This document shows positions 1 through 12,215 of a stretch of 64,000 nucleotides of DNA, in pieces. This DNA is from Tyto alba (Eukaryota > Chordata > Aves > Strigiformes > Tytonidae), in NCBI RefSeq assembly GCF_018691265.1, contig NW_024881322.1:6014001-6078000 (forward strand), written 5' to 3'. Under the pieces are notes generated by a model that had not been told where the DNA came from, ran no database searches, and saw only the letters and a list, made by a program, of their open reading frames with translations. How positions within the stretch are numbered: position 1 is the first letter of the stretch; each line of letters opens with the position of its first letter. The translations under genes and the position numbers were made by a program.

Positions 1-1918
1 CCTCCTAGGATCTCAACTCAAGGTTTCACAACTCACAGCTGTAGTTTTAGAAAAAGGGTTTATATTGTTGTTTTCTCTTTTTCATTTAGCTAACCTCTGA
101 ATTAAGAACAGTTTACATGAGGTTCATCCCTCTATTTCTCAATCATTAAATTTATTTCATGGGTTTTGTCCATGAACGAACAGTAGAGCTTCTGAATAAT
201 GCTTACATTTTTATTCAGAATTATTTGCACTTTCTGTTGGCTTGTTCTGAGTTTCAATCCTTATATTTTTTGAGATTTTCTTCTATTTTTCACTTACCTG
301 GTCTTTTGGACTGTGTTTTTTTATTTTAATCCATCTCATAAGACTATGACTTAGTTTATATAGTGAGTCTGACCTTCTTTTAAAACAGCACTGTTACTTA
401 CTTTTTGGAGTTAAACTTCATAAAAGCCTGATAGAATCTCATTTCTTATCAACTGATTTCCTTATGGCTGATTCCTGTGACTTCTAGAATTAAACTGAAG
501 CTGCACCGTGATCAGCTTTTTAGATTCTTCTTAGACATCAAAGAAACCACACAGAAGGTGGGAAAGGTACAGAGAAGGCAAGAAAGAGACAGTGCCTTAT
601 CAAATGCCTGAGAAAAGTTGAGAAGATACCTAATAAAGTGTAACCCCCTGTTTCCCCCTGCCATCTCTTTGGAGGGTTCTGGAGTATCTCATCCTGTCAA
701 CTTACTGAAGGCACTAAAGAGATGTCTTTCCTGCACCCAGTCCTTAGCATCCTTAAAAGTTTTTAAAATGCCAAAACCCCAATTGAGATGTCTTGCTTTG
801 GATGCTGCCATCCTTAATGGAAATCAAGGGAATCACAGCTCCTGAGTTACATCTCAGATCTGAGGGGAGATGGTAAAAAGCAAAAAGCTTAGCCTGTTTT
901 CCTTGTCAAACCTTCTTTGCATGAGGCACTAGTCAAGGTCTTTATTACATAAGAACAATAGATTTTTTTCTTCCTTTCCTAATCAGGTGTTCCAATGAGC
1001 TCCCTAAGGGCTGGATTCTCAGTGTCAAAATTAATGGCCACTGTCAGGTATTCTAAAGTTATGTTCATACTACCTTATGTGGTGGACTCTATTAGACCCC
1101 CTATACAGTCAGTGGAAAGAGCTGCTTCTAGCAATGATTCCACTACACCTGACTCAAGCTCCTAATTGCTGCCAAACTTTGCTGACAAAAAAAAAATATG
1201 CACTTTTATAATGAATCCTTATAATTCTAAAAATACTGTATCAAATTAATTTTTCAATGTATAATTCCTAGACAGTCTACATATTGACATTAACAGACAT
1301 TTTAAGGATTTCTTTCTGAAGCCTGCTTCATTGTTCACTGTTTGTTACATGTTACTGAACCTACTGGAGACTCTAAAATCTTTCATAATCTTACATTGTA
1401 TGAACAGAGGAAACAGTCTGAAACCTGGTTTTGGACTTGCCTGTTTTTCATCAAGCTTTCCATTCTGAAATATGCTCTCACAAGACTGGTCTCAAATACT
1501 CAAACTAACAACAACTGAAAAGTAAGACCTGTGGTAGGCTGGTCTTCAGAGATAGTCCCTTGTTACCACAGATTCACTGGTTTTATTAATCTGTTTGATT
1601 TTGTTGCTTATAGCTTTCCATTCTCATAGCTCAGTCTGATCATCAAGCAGAGCTGGGTATTTCATTTACTGATTAGCACCAGAAGATCACAGAGGGTGTT
1701 GCATACCAACAGAGGGCCTCTGCCACTCACATTACAGCAGCTAAGGGGAATTGTTCTGGTCTGCTCACCAGCTGCGTCTTACAGCTGGATGAGAGACTCC
1801 CCACACAAAGTGTGAATAGCTGTGACACTTGGCAGCCCAAATACAGGGACACGCTCTGGCAGTGGGCACCTGGACTGTGACTTTATTATCAGCACCTACA
1901 TGATAAGTTCAATTAACT
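1..1918. other. Intergenic, AT-rich, no gene recognised
   Basis: This stretch is AT-rich with many stops in all frames. The longest open frames are short and show no recognisable domain. I see no clear transposable element or RNA gene. It ends where a GC-richer 308-bp block begins abruptly at 1919. Confidence 0.6.
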
Positions 1919-2226
1919 CTACACCTGCTGCAGATAAGCAGAGCTGCTGGGAAGTCAGGTTGGATCAGGTCTTGCCTGTGGCTGTAGGCGAGTCTAGGCC
2001 CCTGGTGCTGTTTGCTGGGCACTGGGGTGCTGGTGGCGTATTGTTCATCAATGCTCTTAGGACAAGATCTTTCTTTTGTCTCCCTCTCCACTCCCTTACT
2101 CCCCTCAGTCGCTCTCGATGGGCCCCTGCAGGACTTGACCTCCCATCCGATCTGAAGCTCCATCACACCAGCCTGGGACTGGCCGTCTTGCTGCTGCATC
2201 ACCTCCTCCTCCCTGTGACCTCCAGA
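1919..2226 (-). repeat. 308-bp near-identical inverted repeat, copy A
   Basis: The reverse complement of this block matches 51,358-51,665 base for base with no gap and one substitution (T at 1995 here; the plus-strand base at 51,589 corresponds to C). Homology stops sharply at both ends. I see no target-site duplication, terminal inverted repeat or poly(A) tail at the junctions. The block is visibly GC-richer than its AT-rich surroundings, whereas the other copy sits in GC-rich DNA, so I infer that this copy is the inserted one. Both strands of the block happen to be open in one frame, but I recognise no protein in it. It could be a templated insertion, a recent small duplication, a member of a young repeat family, or an assembly artefact. 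Confidence 0.9.
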
Positions 2227-5200
2227 TTGCCTCCATCCAGTGTGTGTGTCAACACTGAGGTATAGACAATTCAGGTAGCACAGCCATTGTTACAAGTCAG
2301 ATTTTTTCAGTTTTTCTCAATCTCTTGACCAGCATCTCTTTGTAAAACTGCACTGCTGCTTGCCATGAGCTACAGCAGATTTTAAGAATCTTTACCTACA
2401 GGTGAACCTCATAATTTTACCAAGAAATTTAAGCTATTGTTCAGTAATAAAAGGAATAATACAGTGGGTTGATGTAGTTTGGAGTTTTACCTATTATGGT
2501 TTTACTTTCAGAGATGAGTGGGAGTTATGTTTAGTGGTGTGACGCTCAATCCCTCCCTGAAGACATTCCTGGAATGGTAGTGTGTTTTGTTCCTTACCTG
2601 TGTGGCTCAAGTTGATGTACTCAGCCAGTATGCAGCCATGTACACTGCCAAGTCAAACTGCGTTCATCAATCTCTTCTATCTAGTGACTGATCACATGAT
2701 TCATCTTCACGGTAATCAGGCCATCACACTGAATTATCTAGTATCTAAGTGATATGGCACTCCCACAAAGGGGTGTCATCATTTATGTGAAGTTTACACC
2801 AGTACTGATATATCGACCAGGAGACATACCAGATGCTCACATACCAGTATGACATACTAACGTCATCAAGCAGAATTATCAGTACAGAAATTTGAAAATG
2901 CAACTAACAGTTTCCATTTAATTTATTACAAACTTGCACTACACGAGGAAGAAAGATTGGGAATCAAAAAGGTGTAGGACACAATGGCAGATACCTTTCT
3001 TAGATATACACAATATGATAGTGCACAACACTTATCAAAGTTTGTAACTACAGCAAAACAGATCATCCTTTTCATCTGGAGAAGAGGTCTAATGAAGACA
3101 TATGAACACAGACTGGTTGCATTTATTTTTCCACTGGTTTCCCCAATTATATCTCATTTTGTTACTTGTTATATTCACAAAATCCATGTCCAAATTAGGT
3201 TAGTATTAGCATATGCTTTATTTCATCAGTAATAGTTCGATGTCTTTGTTTTAAAGAGGCTGAATAAAGATATGAAGCTAAAACTAGTGTTGCTTAGGGA
3301 TTTTTTCTTACCAGACTTTCTTCCTCTCAAGTGCTAGTGAATAATCTTTTGCTGCCACCGTACAATCACATCCTATTTTACATCTGTGAGATACATTGTT
3401 TTGAGGAAAGTAAGGGAAAAAATGTTATGTACCACACCCTAAGATTTCTGTTACGGACACTAGTCAAAAAGACAAACAACAAAACATTTTACACATTTCA
3501 CAGGTTCAAGGAAACTGGGTTACAAAACCAAACTCTGGAAGACACAAGCATTTCTAATCTGGATTAACACTACTTCTTCACATGGTTGTTTACTGGCAGT
3601 AAGATCAAGGGCTTTTCCTACCTATTCTGTTTTCTTTTTGTTTCTCTCTTGTAAATCTTGCACGTACATAATTATCCATTGCAACACATATTAATTCCAT
3701 TTTCATGGTATTATTTTTTGTTTTGGCTTTCCCCAAGCTCCTCTTACTGAACTAGCTGTGTTTCCTCATGCAGCAAGGAGGAAGAAAGCATTGCTTCCTT
3801 CTACCATTTTTATCCAGGCTTCTGATGTATGCTGCCCTATTTTATATATAAGGGGTTATCATGTACAATAGTTTTTACTTTTGGGCCATAGCTATGCATT
3901 TCGCAAATGTTCATCTCTCAGCATCTCATTTTTGCATAGGCCTTTAATTCTCACACTTTGCTGTTTTCAGGTACATTTATAGTACATAAATTGTAGGTCT
4001 AGAGGTGCTTGTTGGGGATATCTCAGCTGTGAATTGGAAATACTCCTCAGTGTACATGTAAATCCTGGACCTTTGATCAGGCAGGCTGGGAAAATCACAC
4101 ACCAAATTTCTTCCCAGTGGAAACCAGATCACGGAAAGGATGGACATAGTCTGTGTGATGACAGGGTATGTGCCAGGACCCAGGAACCAGAAAGTACTTT
4201 TGGGTGCCAAAGGTTAGATGTAATCTGTAATTGTCCATACTTGGAGATAGTGTCCCTGCAAGTTATATCCAAAGGCCTCCTTCATTTCCATCCACTTGGT
4301 TTCCATTCCATTCAAAAAGTCTGGTATCAGGATAGGTTGTGTTACTAAGTGTCATATGGTTAGCATCCTACTGCCACAACCTTGTAGACAGTTCTGCAAA
4401 GCTGATTGTCACTTAAAGGATTGTGCTGTTTTGTACATTGGCCTGTGTATCTGATAATGCTGCCCTCTTCCAGTTCAGTGTTGTGGCCCCACCTTCCCAG
4501 GATCAGTCATTTCAGACTTAAAACACTCAAATCGATATTGCTCTCACTGTCACAGGAATTAAAAAACTGCTTAGCAGTTATACAAACTTACACAACATTT
4601 CTTTTTCCTACCATTCCATTTTCTGAATGAAGTACAGCTCCTTATTAGGCAAGTGTCACCAGAATATGGGTACAAAGGAATGCCTTCACCCTTTATTTCT
4701 AGACAAACATCCTTGTTTTGTCCTGATTGCTACTGGTATTCTAAATGTGCCAGAATTACTGGTTTGGTTTTGTTTCCTCTATTAACTTTTTTTTCTTTTT
4801 TATTACTATACTAAGGTGTAATGCTTCTAAGGCCACAATAACCACAGTAGCCACTAGGAGAAGGCCAGTACACATCAGCGGTTGAAAACAGCAGCAAAAC
4901 TAAACTTCAAAATGAGCAGTATCTTCTGGTTGTGCTGTTTAACCTGGTCAGCATCTTGTCATTCTCCTGGCACTTAATATCTTTGTCTTTTGATAACTGG
5001 AATAAGATACCATGTAAATTTGTCCTTATGTTCTTTGCATTTATCCCTTTTGTAGTTTTCACTGGAAGGAGTGATATTTATTTTGGAGGTTCATAATGGG
5101 AAGTCTCTCTCACTCACCTAAATCTTTTAACATTCTGCTTAAAATAATTATCCCTGATCTTCCTATTACTGTGGCTATAACTTTATTAGCCTCTGTTAAA

Positions 5201-8200
5201 GCTAATAAATAAAAGCTAATAAAGTAATTCATTTTTGCCACTACTTTTTCCTACTTATCCATTTTCATCTACTTTTCTCCCTTTATACTCCATTTAATTT
5301 TATCTTATCTAAAATACATACACATAAGGTCACAGTTGGGTTAACAGATAAGAAGGTCTTATGACAGGAACATCCCCATGCGCTAGTTACCAGAAATTTC
5401 ACTGTTTCTATGTTTGTCCATTATATACTTCCTACAGGTGAACCAATGGCAGTGATTATAAATCTGGTGCTTGGCTGTGAGTACTGCTCAGCACTCACCA
5501 ATACCATATATGCACTTTTGCTACATTTCCTTTTGCCCCTTAGGAAGTCTGCCCGACAGTCGGCAGAGTTATCTTTTGCTGTGCGGGGAATTTCTCTCCA
5601 CATGCTTCTGAACATGTGGCAGTAGCATCTCCTAACAGGAAGGTCAGACTCTGTCCTGTTCTGCGCATAAACTAAACTGTTTGACTGGTTTGGGGGCTGC
5701 GCGTAGGTATTTGCCCACGGCACATAGGTCTTCTTTTCATAAGCATGCTGAAAGCCCAGTCAACACATTATCTCTTTGGAAGTTCAGTGCCAAAACTGTT
5801 GAACTTGTAACAATTTTCCCTTAGCTGTTCAACGCTTGTTGTACAGCAACAATTTACTTGTAGTGTTCGCAGAGGTCCTATGTTGAAACTTTTTGGTGTT
5901 CTGGTGCTACTTGTACCCTCTCTCAAATGCTTGCTTTCGTTTCCTCAATATCTCACCAGAGCAGCTCAGATATCTCCCAAGCACTGCAGTGGTTCTTCCT
6001 CGGGTTAGTTTCTTCTCTGCTGTAATTAGAATCTTGGTATGCCTTGCCTTTTTCTTAACATACCGCTAGTTCACCACACAGTTTCTGTATGTCTGCCTGC
6101 TTCTCTAGATCTTACATACACACTGTATCTTCATCTCAATGCTTTTTCCCTGCAGAGCTTGATTTGTGGAATATTTGTCTCTGTATGTAAAATCTCTGCC
6201 ACTTCTCTTCCAAGGTGACTTGTGTTCTCTTTCATGGGGACTGGGGATCTTGTTAAAACTTCCTCAAGGGTAGCTCTATCCCACCGAGACCAGACTGCCT
6301 GAAGTCCTGCTAGCCTAATTTGGAGCTCACTGGCCTGTTGCTACACCATGCTTCAGCCATATCTAAGACTCAAAACCTGCCACAAAACTCTCTAGAGCCT
6401 TGCTTGTCTTAGTGCAAAGCTACAATAAAGGACCAAGGATTATCCTGCCTGGGCACATAACATAACAATAAGATAATCTTTACATTTAGTTTGCTTGTGT
6501 TCCTGCCACACAAAATAGAAAATGAAAATTGGAAAAGAAAGGCAGTGGGTATAGAATTTAGCATATCCCATGGTGGACAGAAGAAAAGAGTGTGTGGGGG
6601 AGAGAGGAGGTGTGGATCGTAAACTGAAAAAAGAAATTGGGACAGTGAAACAGGGAGAATGACATGGTGAAGCAGAAACATATTCCCATATTGAACTTTG
6701 AATACTTAAAGTTCCTTATACATAAAACTTGGGAGATCAGACATACCACCTGGTTTCAGGTCACTTTATACAGTGCAAGATCTGAAATTAGCTGCAGAAA
6801 GTCTATCCAGAATCCTGTCTTTATCCCAATATTAACAGAGTGCCATCTCTTACTGCCCTCCTTTATTCCTCCTCTTCCCCTATTTATAACGTAGACAGCC
6901 CTCTTTCTCCAAATTTCACCCATCTAAAATCTGTGGCACCAGACTTCCCAAGGCTATGATAATGCACTCTTAAGCTTGTGGGTGGATAAAAGCTGTACCA
7001 GCTACAGTAGCTTCTGGACTGGGCAAACAGTTCTCCGCTTGGTTGGTTTAGTTTCTTTCGCTGGAGCGTGGTACTGCGAGTGTTTAAGTCCATAGATGCA
7101 TCTTTTTGCCACCTCCATTCTGAGAGCAGAGCTGATGCCCTTTTGCTTAGTGGGGAAAACATGGGCTACAGGGTATACATTGTTTTTCAGACACAGATTT
7201 TATTTTCACTGCATTAGCATAAAAACAGGAAGAAACGTAATTCCAGCAAGACAAGAATTTAAAAGAAAACAAAGCAGTAGAAATATCACAGTTACAGCAG
7301 GATTTGTATTGCACTGAACAAGTTTATGCTTTAATATTAAAAAGGTGCTTTTACTTTAGTGCAGTAAAAAAAATACAAAAAGGAAGGAAAAATGTTATTT
7401 CTAAGCAAGAAGGTTTACTGTGAGGATAGTTTTTGGTCTTTAGTCTATCTGTGGCTATTAACCTCACAAGGTAGTGGCCAGATTATAATAGTTTATAGGT
7501 TAAAAGCTAACAACTAATAGAAGCAGTGCCTTGTTGTTATAAGGCTAGAGGGGGGAAGAGTATTTGCACCACTCAGATAAAGGCATCTGATACCTAAATT
7601 AAGAGGCTGGCATTTCCAGATTCCTTCTACAGTAGGACAGGTAATCTTTCCCAGAGGCCATTTAAATCATACGTTTGCCTCTGACTTGGGCATCTATTTT
7701 TCTCTACTGACCACTGAGGGTCTTTGAGGAGATTTGCTGTTTGTTAGGCATCTCAGTCGTGTGCCTAATATTAAATAGTGTGGAATCCCCTCTTGTGTCC
7801 ATACGTTGCCTGGAGGTTACTTGAACCTGCCCCTCCAGATTTCCATGAGCAAGGCCTTACATGCATGAGCGGTGCCTTTTGAAGTAAATGAGGAAGAAAG
7901 GACAGTTCACTTGCATGAGGAGTGCTCACCTGCACTTCCTTACAGTTTGAAGCAAGTTCTCCACTATGATCCTCCCTCCTCTTCTTTACTAACTTCATGT
8001 CCCTTTTCATTCTGGCTTTGCAGATCTTTGCTGATGTGCTTTTATCGGTTAAGTGCTGTCTTCCTTGGAGGGATGCGGTTTGTCAGAAACAAGCTCATGT
8101 TTCTTGGGGGTGCACCGTTGTCTTGTTGTGCAGTCAGTAGACTTAGTGTGTACAGTTACTTGCAAAATTGCACCCACAAAAAACACAATGTTGCCAATTA

Positions 8201-8459
8201 AAAGCCCACTTTGGAAAATACTAGTAACTGAACAATGATATAGCAGTCATAAAATTAAAGAACTAAAATAAAAATACTATAACTTAGCCTATAGTCAAAA
8301 GAGTTATGTTTAAAAATGACTACACTATTATCTGACAGATAGATCCTTGGGCTAAATGGCCCCAGTAAGTTAAAGGTCAGTTAACTCTCCCATCAAAGGA
8401 GAGATATTATCTTGATATTTATCATACTTGTCCTCAAATTCCTTTTTATGGAAACATCT
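2227..8459. other. Intergenic, AT-rich, downstream of the CCR5-type gene
   Basis: No gene is recognised. Open frames are short (about 60-110 codons), occur on both strands and lack domains. The only local structure noted is a short direct repeat of an AAAGCTAATAAA-type unit near 5,195-5,225. The right end approaches the likely 3' end of the CCR5-type transcript. Confidence 0.55.
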
Positions 8460-8465
8460 TTTATT
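8460..8465 (-). terminator. Candidate poly(A) signal of the CCR5-type gene
   Basis: The minus strand reads AATAAA here, about 545 nt past the stop codon. It is the closest perfect hexamer I found downstream, so it would give a 3' UTR of roughly 560-575 nt. No transcript evidence is available, and a more distant signal could be used. Confidence 0.4.
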
Positions 8466-9008
8466 CAGGTAGGGAAAATAAGGGGTAGGGGGGAAAAATG
8501 AAGAAAACTAGAAGTCCTTCCCCCATCAAATGCCTTGCCATGTTGCAGAAAAAATACAAGCACTTTGAAAAGCCTTCCATTAATGCTGAATACTAAACAG
8601 ATACATCAATCCTCAAAGCTTCCTCCCAGTGCTGATCTTACAATGTTCACATAACAGCAAATGGCTCTTGTGAGATAACATGTTACTCCTTAGACTCTTC
8701 AGTATTGTATTGCCCCCCAGGCAAATTTCACTAGATTTCATCATTAGATAGAATTAGAGTGAAGAAACAGAATCGTGCTATTCTGGGCCCCATTCAAACC
8801 TCCATGTCATCCAGATACGGTGTTAATGCTTCCAAGAGAGCTCACTGATTCTCTTGGTTTAAGAATGGAAAATGCTGAAACTCCAGGATTAACTACAAGA
8901 ATTGAGGGTCATACAGTTTTCATTAGTGGTTGACATAAAGTAATATCAGGCAGTCCTTAAGACAAAGCAAGTGATGCAACATTTACTAAGTAATGTTTTA
9001 ATGTATTT

Positions 9009-10079
9009 TTATAGCCCAGTAGAGATGTCATGCTCTGCAGTGGATGGTGTGAATGTGGAGCTAACTCTTTCTAATTTTTCACCATAAAGAGTTGGACATT
9101 TTTTACAGAGGTGGGCTGCAACATGCTTTCGGAAAAAGCTATGAAGATACTTCCTAAATTTTTCTCCAACAAATGCATAGATCACAGGATTAATACAACA
9201 GTGGATCATTGAGATTGTTTCTGTCACTTGGATTGCTTTCTCCAGTTGACCTATGATTTCACAATCTACAATGAAAAATGAATTTTGAAATGTATGCAGA
9301 AAAGAAGAAATATGGAACGGTGTCCAGAAGATGAAGTAGAAAATCATGATCACAAAAATAAGTCTGACTGCCTTCTGTTTTTTCTCATTCTTACATCTCA
9401 ACAGTGTTTTTAGAATTTGTGAGTAACTGAAAATCATAATGAGCATTGGGACAATAAGTCCCAGAATGTTCATTTTTAAAGTATAGGAGTACTTCCAATT
9501 TATTGTGGCATCAGCTGGATAATGAGCACTGCAAGTATAACGTGTATTTTCCTTTTGAGTTTTGTGAAATGCCATCCCAGGTACAGAAGCCAGAATAGCA
9601 ACAACCCAAGTGCCAGTGCTGGTGAGGATGCCGTAGGTAACTGTCCTAGCTTTTAAAGCAAACACTGCATGCACTATGGCCAGATACCTGTCGAGGGTCA
9701 ACAGGATTATGAAAAAGATGCCGCTGTAGAAGCCAAGGAGGTAGACACCTGAGAGAATTCTACACAGCACCTCCCCAAAAATCCAGTCGTGAACAGCGTA
9801 ATAAGCCCAAAAAGGGAGAGAAAATACAAACAGCAAATCAGAAATTGCCAAATTGAGCAGGTAGATGTCAGTCATACTCTTCAGTCGCTTGTATTTGACC
9901 AGGATAAGGACAACAAGCATGTTGCCTGTGAAGCCAAATATCACCACCAAAGAATAAAGCGGTGGCAAAAGTTTTGCTGCAAAGTGCTTTTCCTCAGTTC
10001 CCAGGCACGGCGCTGAATCGCTGTAGTCGAATTCTGTTGTCAGGGGCCAGTCGGCTAAGTCCATGGTATGGTTTTCCAT
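9009..10079 (-). CDS. CCR5: C-C chemokine receptor type 5/2-like (GPCR)
   Basis: This is a 356-residue seven-transmembrane receptor for inflammatory CC chemokines, expected at the leukocyte plasma membrane and coupled to Gi. Visible hallmarks are an N-glycosylation site at Asn3, a likely sulfated Tyr19 in an acidic N-terminus, and the four extracellular cysteines C25, C106, C183 and C273. DRYLAIV lies at 130-136, FWTP at 251-254, the ligand-contacting glutamate E287 in VTET, NPVIY at 297-301, VGEKF at 304-308, tail cysteines 325 and 328 and the end DISTGL. Transmembrane helices 1 and 2, ICL1 and ICL2 and the tail are closest to mammalian CCR5 and CCR2. The frame stays open upstream to an ATG at 10172, but a good splice acceptor at 10091-10092 lies between. 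The ATG at 10079 has a strong context (A at -3, G at +4) and gives the family length. Whether it is the CCR5 or CCR2 orthologue cannot be decided from sequence alone. The same-strand neighbour is the CCR8-like gene, 18 kb upstream. Confidence 0.93.
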   Translation of the reverse strand: MENHTMDLADWPLTTEFDYSDSAPCLGTEEKHFAAKLLPPLYSLVVIFGFTGNMLVVLILVKYKRLKSMTDIYLLNLAISDLLFVFSLPFWAYYAVHDWIFGEVLCRILSGVYLLGFYSGIFFIILLTLDRYLAIVHAVFALKARTVTYGILTSTGTWVVAILASVPGMAFHKTQKENTRYTCSAHYPADATINWKYSYTLKMNILGLIVPMLIMIFSYSQILKTLLRCKNEKKQKAVRLIFVIMIFYFIFWTPFHISSFLHTFQNSFFIVDCEIIGQLEKAIQVTETISMIHCCINPVIYAFVGEKFRKYLHSFFRKHVAAHLCKKCPTLYGEKLERVSSTFTPSTAEHDISTGL

Positions 10080-10090
10080 GGTGTGTTGGT

Positions 10091-10092
10091 CT
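10091..10092 (-). other. CCR5: Splice acceptor just upstream of the CCR5-type start codon
   Basis: Read on the minus strand, a pyrimidine-rich tract (TCTTCCTTCCCAG) ends in AG here, 11 nt before the chosen ATG. Chemokine receptors of this cluster usually have a non-coding first exon joined to a single coding exon just ahead of the ATG, so this fits the family. It makes the upstream in-frame ATG at 10172 intronic. The partner donor is not established. The best consensus donor I saw on this strand is at 14,076-14,075 (GAG|GTAAGT); a weaker one is at about 10,757 (CAG|GTGGGT). Confidence 0.7.
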
Positions 10093-11764
10093 GGGAAGGA
10101 AGATAAGGATGTTAAACTCGAGGAGACAGCAGGCCTGGCAGGGAGGGGAATGAAACACACTGGTGTCTCCATCTGGAAAGCTTTTTGCTGTTGAGCACTG
10201 AAGCATTACTGCGTCAAGGTGTGGAAGAGAATGAAGCTGCAAAGCTCCCAGGAAACGCACCTATACACCTGCAAAGTCACGTCGCTGCACGTTGGAAGTG
10301 TGCTGCGTGTCATCACTTCCGACGTGTACGCTGCCTGGTGCCTTTTTCCTCCCCAGTAGAGCCTCTCAGCTGCCCGACCCACCCAGGAGCCGAGGAGTGA
10401 TGACTTTACTCTGAGCAGCGGGCAGACTGGGGCTGCTGTGCTCAGCAGTGGCTTTCCAAAGGGGTGGAGAGAGCCGGCAAGGCAGCGACAGGCAGGCACA
10501 GCGGCTGGCGCGCAGAGCACAGCCGTGCTTGTCCTCGCGACCTGGGCGCCTTCTCATCGTGCCAGCCCGCGCTGTAGCCCTCAGCCAAGGCGGAGCAGGC
10601 ACTGGCGAGGTGTCAGCCGGTGCCCGCAAAGGCTCTGTGACACGGGTGAACCAAACCCACCGCCGCTTGTGCAGGTTGTTCCTGACTTCTGGGAGCCTTC
10701 GTGCCTGTGGGAGGGAGGCCACAGGAGGTGTAGAAAGGACCTTTGCACAGTACTGAACATACCCACCTGGTGCACCTGCTGTCGTGGGTGTCGCAGAGCA
10801 GTAGGTCGGCAGCGTTGTTCTGGGTTAGAATGGCAAACGCTGTGTCCTTTCCCGAGTCTGGGTCAGGCGTAGGCCATGGAAGCGTGCTGGTTTTAGGTGG
10901 CTCTGGAATGAAAATGGTACGCAGCCCTGTGGAAAGAACAGATAGGCAAACGCCTTGGCAAATGGCATAAAAGATGACAGTTGCAGTCAGCGTGGCTTGC
11001 AGCACCTGTATCTGTTGTCAACTGACAGACCTCCCCGGTGCTCGGGGATGAGAGAAGTTTTGATTCCTTGTTTCAGTAGCTGCTCAGCAGCCATGATTCG
11101 GGGGCTGCCGAGTTTGGATTGGCTCAGTGCCTCGGAGGGGGCACAAAGGCAAAAGGCAGAGATGGCCACCGCTGTGAGTGTGCACTAAGAGTTCTTCATG
11201 TGCAGCGGTTGTTTGCTATCGTCCCTCATCCTTTGTCAGTCAGTGTTTCCAGTGAGGTGACATAGTGATTGAGGAAGTGCAAGGGTTGCCAAAACTCTCT
11301 GTCCCTTCAGTTTTGATCCCTGACCTCTCATGTAACACAGCTCCTGCTTACAGCCCCACCAGGAACTTTCTTCAATAGCGAGGTCTATCCTGTGTGATTG
11401 CAGACAGCTTTTGCATAGACCACATTCTCAATACCACCACTTCGTTCTCTCTACAGTTGAGGTCTGCAAGACTAAATGTAACTGAAGATACTCAGCCTGT
11501 GGCTGAAGTGACACAGAGGCAGGCCCCCAGTCTGCTTTTTCGGAGAAACTCCATTTAATTACATGATGGGCCATTCTGAGCTGTAGCACATGCAATTTCT
11601 GAATAGTCTTAAGCTCATGTCAGCCTACTCAGCTGTTTGAGAACCATTCAGCATCCAGAGGACCTAGTTTTAATCTGGGTCTTGATCTCAGTGGATATAT
11701 ATATAATACAAATAATCTTCTTGAACAAATTTTAGTGATTATACATTGTTAAAACAATTTTCTC
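10093..11764. other. Upstream region of the CCR5-type gene, moderately GC-rich
   Basis: Positions 10,180-11,150 are richer in G+C and CpG than the flanks, with overlapping open frames on both strands that look like GC-driven shadows and not genes. The region should hold part of the first intron of the CCR5-type gene and possibly its promoter. I see no clear TATA box on the minus strand. From 11,200 the DNA returns to AT-rich unique sequence. Confidence 0.45.
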
Positions 11765-11826
11765 TGTGTGTATATGCACAAGTACACATACATATATATA
11801 CACATATATATACACTCATATATATG
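11765..11826. repeat. Degenerate (CA)n/(TA)n dinucleotide repeat
   Basis: Alternating TGTGTATA, CACATACA and TATATATA runs form an imperfect purine-pyrimidine dinucleotide repeat directly abutting the 3' end of a CR1 element. The microsatellite may have grown from the CR1 tail. Confidence 0.75.
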
Positions 11827-11827
11827 T

Positions 11828-12052
11828 AGAATCATAGAATCATTTAAGTTTGAACAGACCAGATGTAATCCTGACATTACCACATCTACCACATGCCCCT
11901 AAGAGTCATGTCTACATGTCTTTTTAATACCTGCAGGAATGGTGGCTCAACCACTTCCCTGGGCAGCCTGTTCCAGAGCTTAATAACTTTTTTGGTGTAG
12001 AAAATTTTCCTAATAACCAATATAAACCTCCCCTTGGATCACTTAGCCTTGT
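11828..12052 (-). mobile_element. CR1 LINE 3'-end fragment, reverse orientation
   Basis: Read on the plus strand, the fragment opens with the repeated AGAATCATAGAATCA unit, the reverse complement of the CR1 3' terminal repeat. It continues through recognisable CR1 segments: a GGGCAGCCTGTTCCAG block at about 11,964, a TTCCTAATAACCAATATAAACCTC-like block near 12,010-12,030, and then stops. It is 5'-truncated, as most CR1 copies are, and diverged from the usual avian consensus, so it is an old, inactive copy. No reverse transcriptase coding sequence remains. Confidence 0.85.
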
Positions 12053-12215
12053 TGAATCTTTGTATTTGTATAGAAAGAAAGTAATAATTTGTTTAATCTT
12101 GTTTGGAACTTATTTAGAGATTTAAAAACAGCAGAAAATAATTGTGGGCATAACATAACTAAAGGTAACTGATTTCTTACAGATTTGTCTCCTTTCCTGC
12201 CCAAGTCTTATCTCC

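Noticed and set aside
1822..2265. 147-codon plus-strand frame across the 308-bp block
   Set aside because: It is a chance fusion of AT-rich flank with the inserted block. The same block is open on both strands in several frames and no domain is recognised.
10080..10172. 31-residue N-terminal extension of the CCR5-type protein
   Set aside because: A good splice acceptor lies between the upstream ATG and the family-typical start, so this segment is probably intronic.
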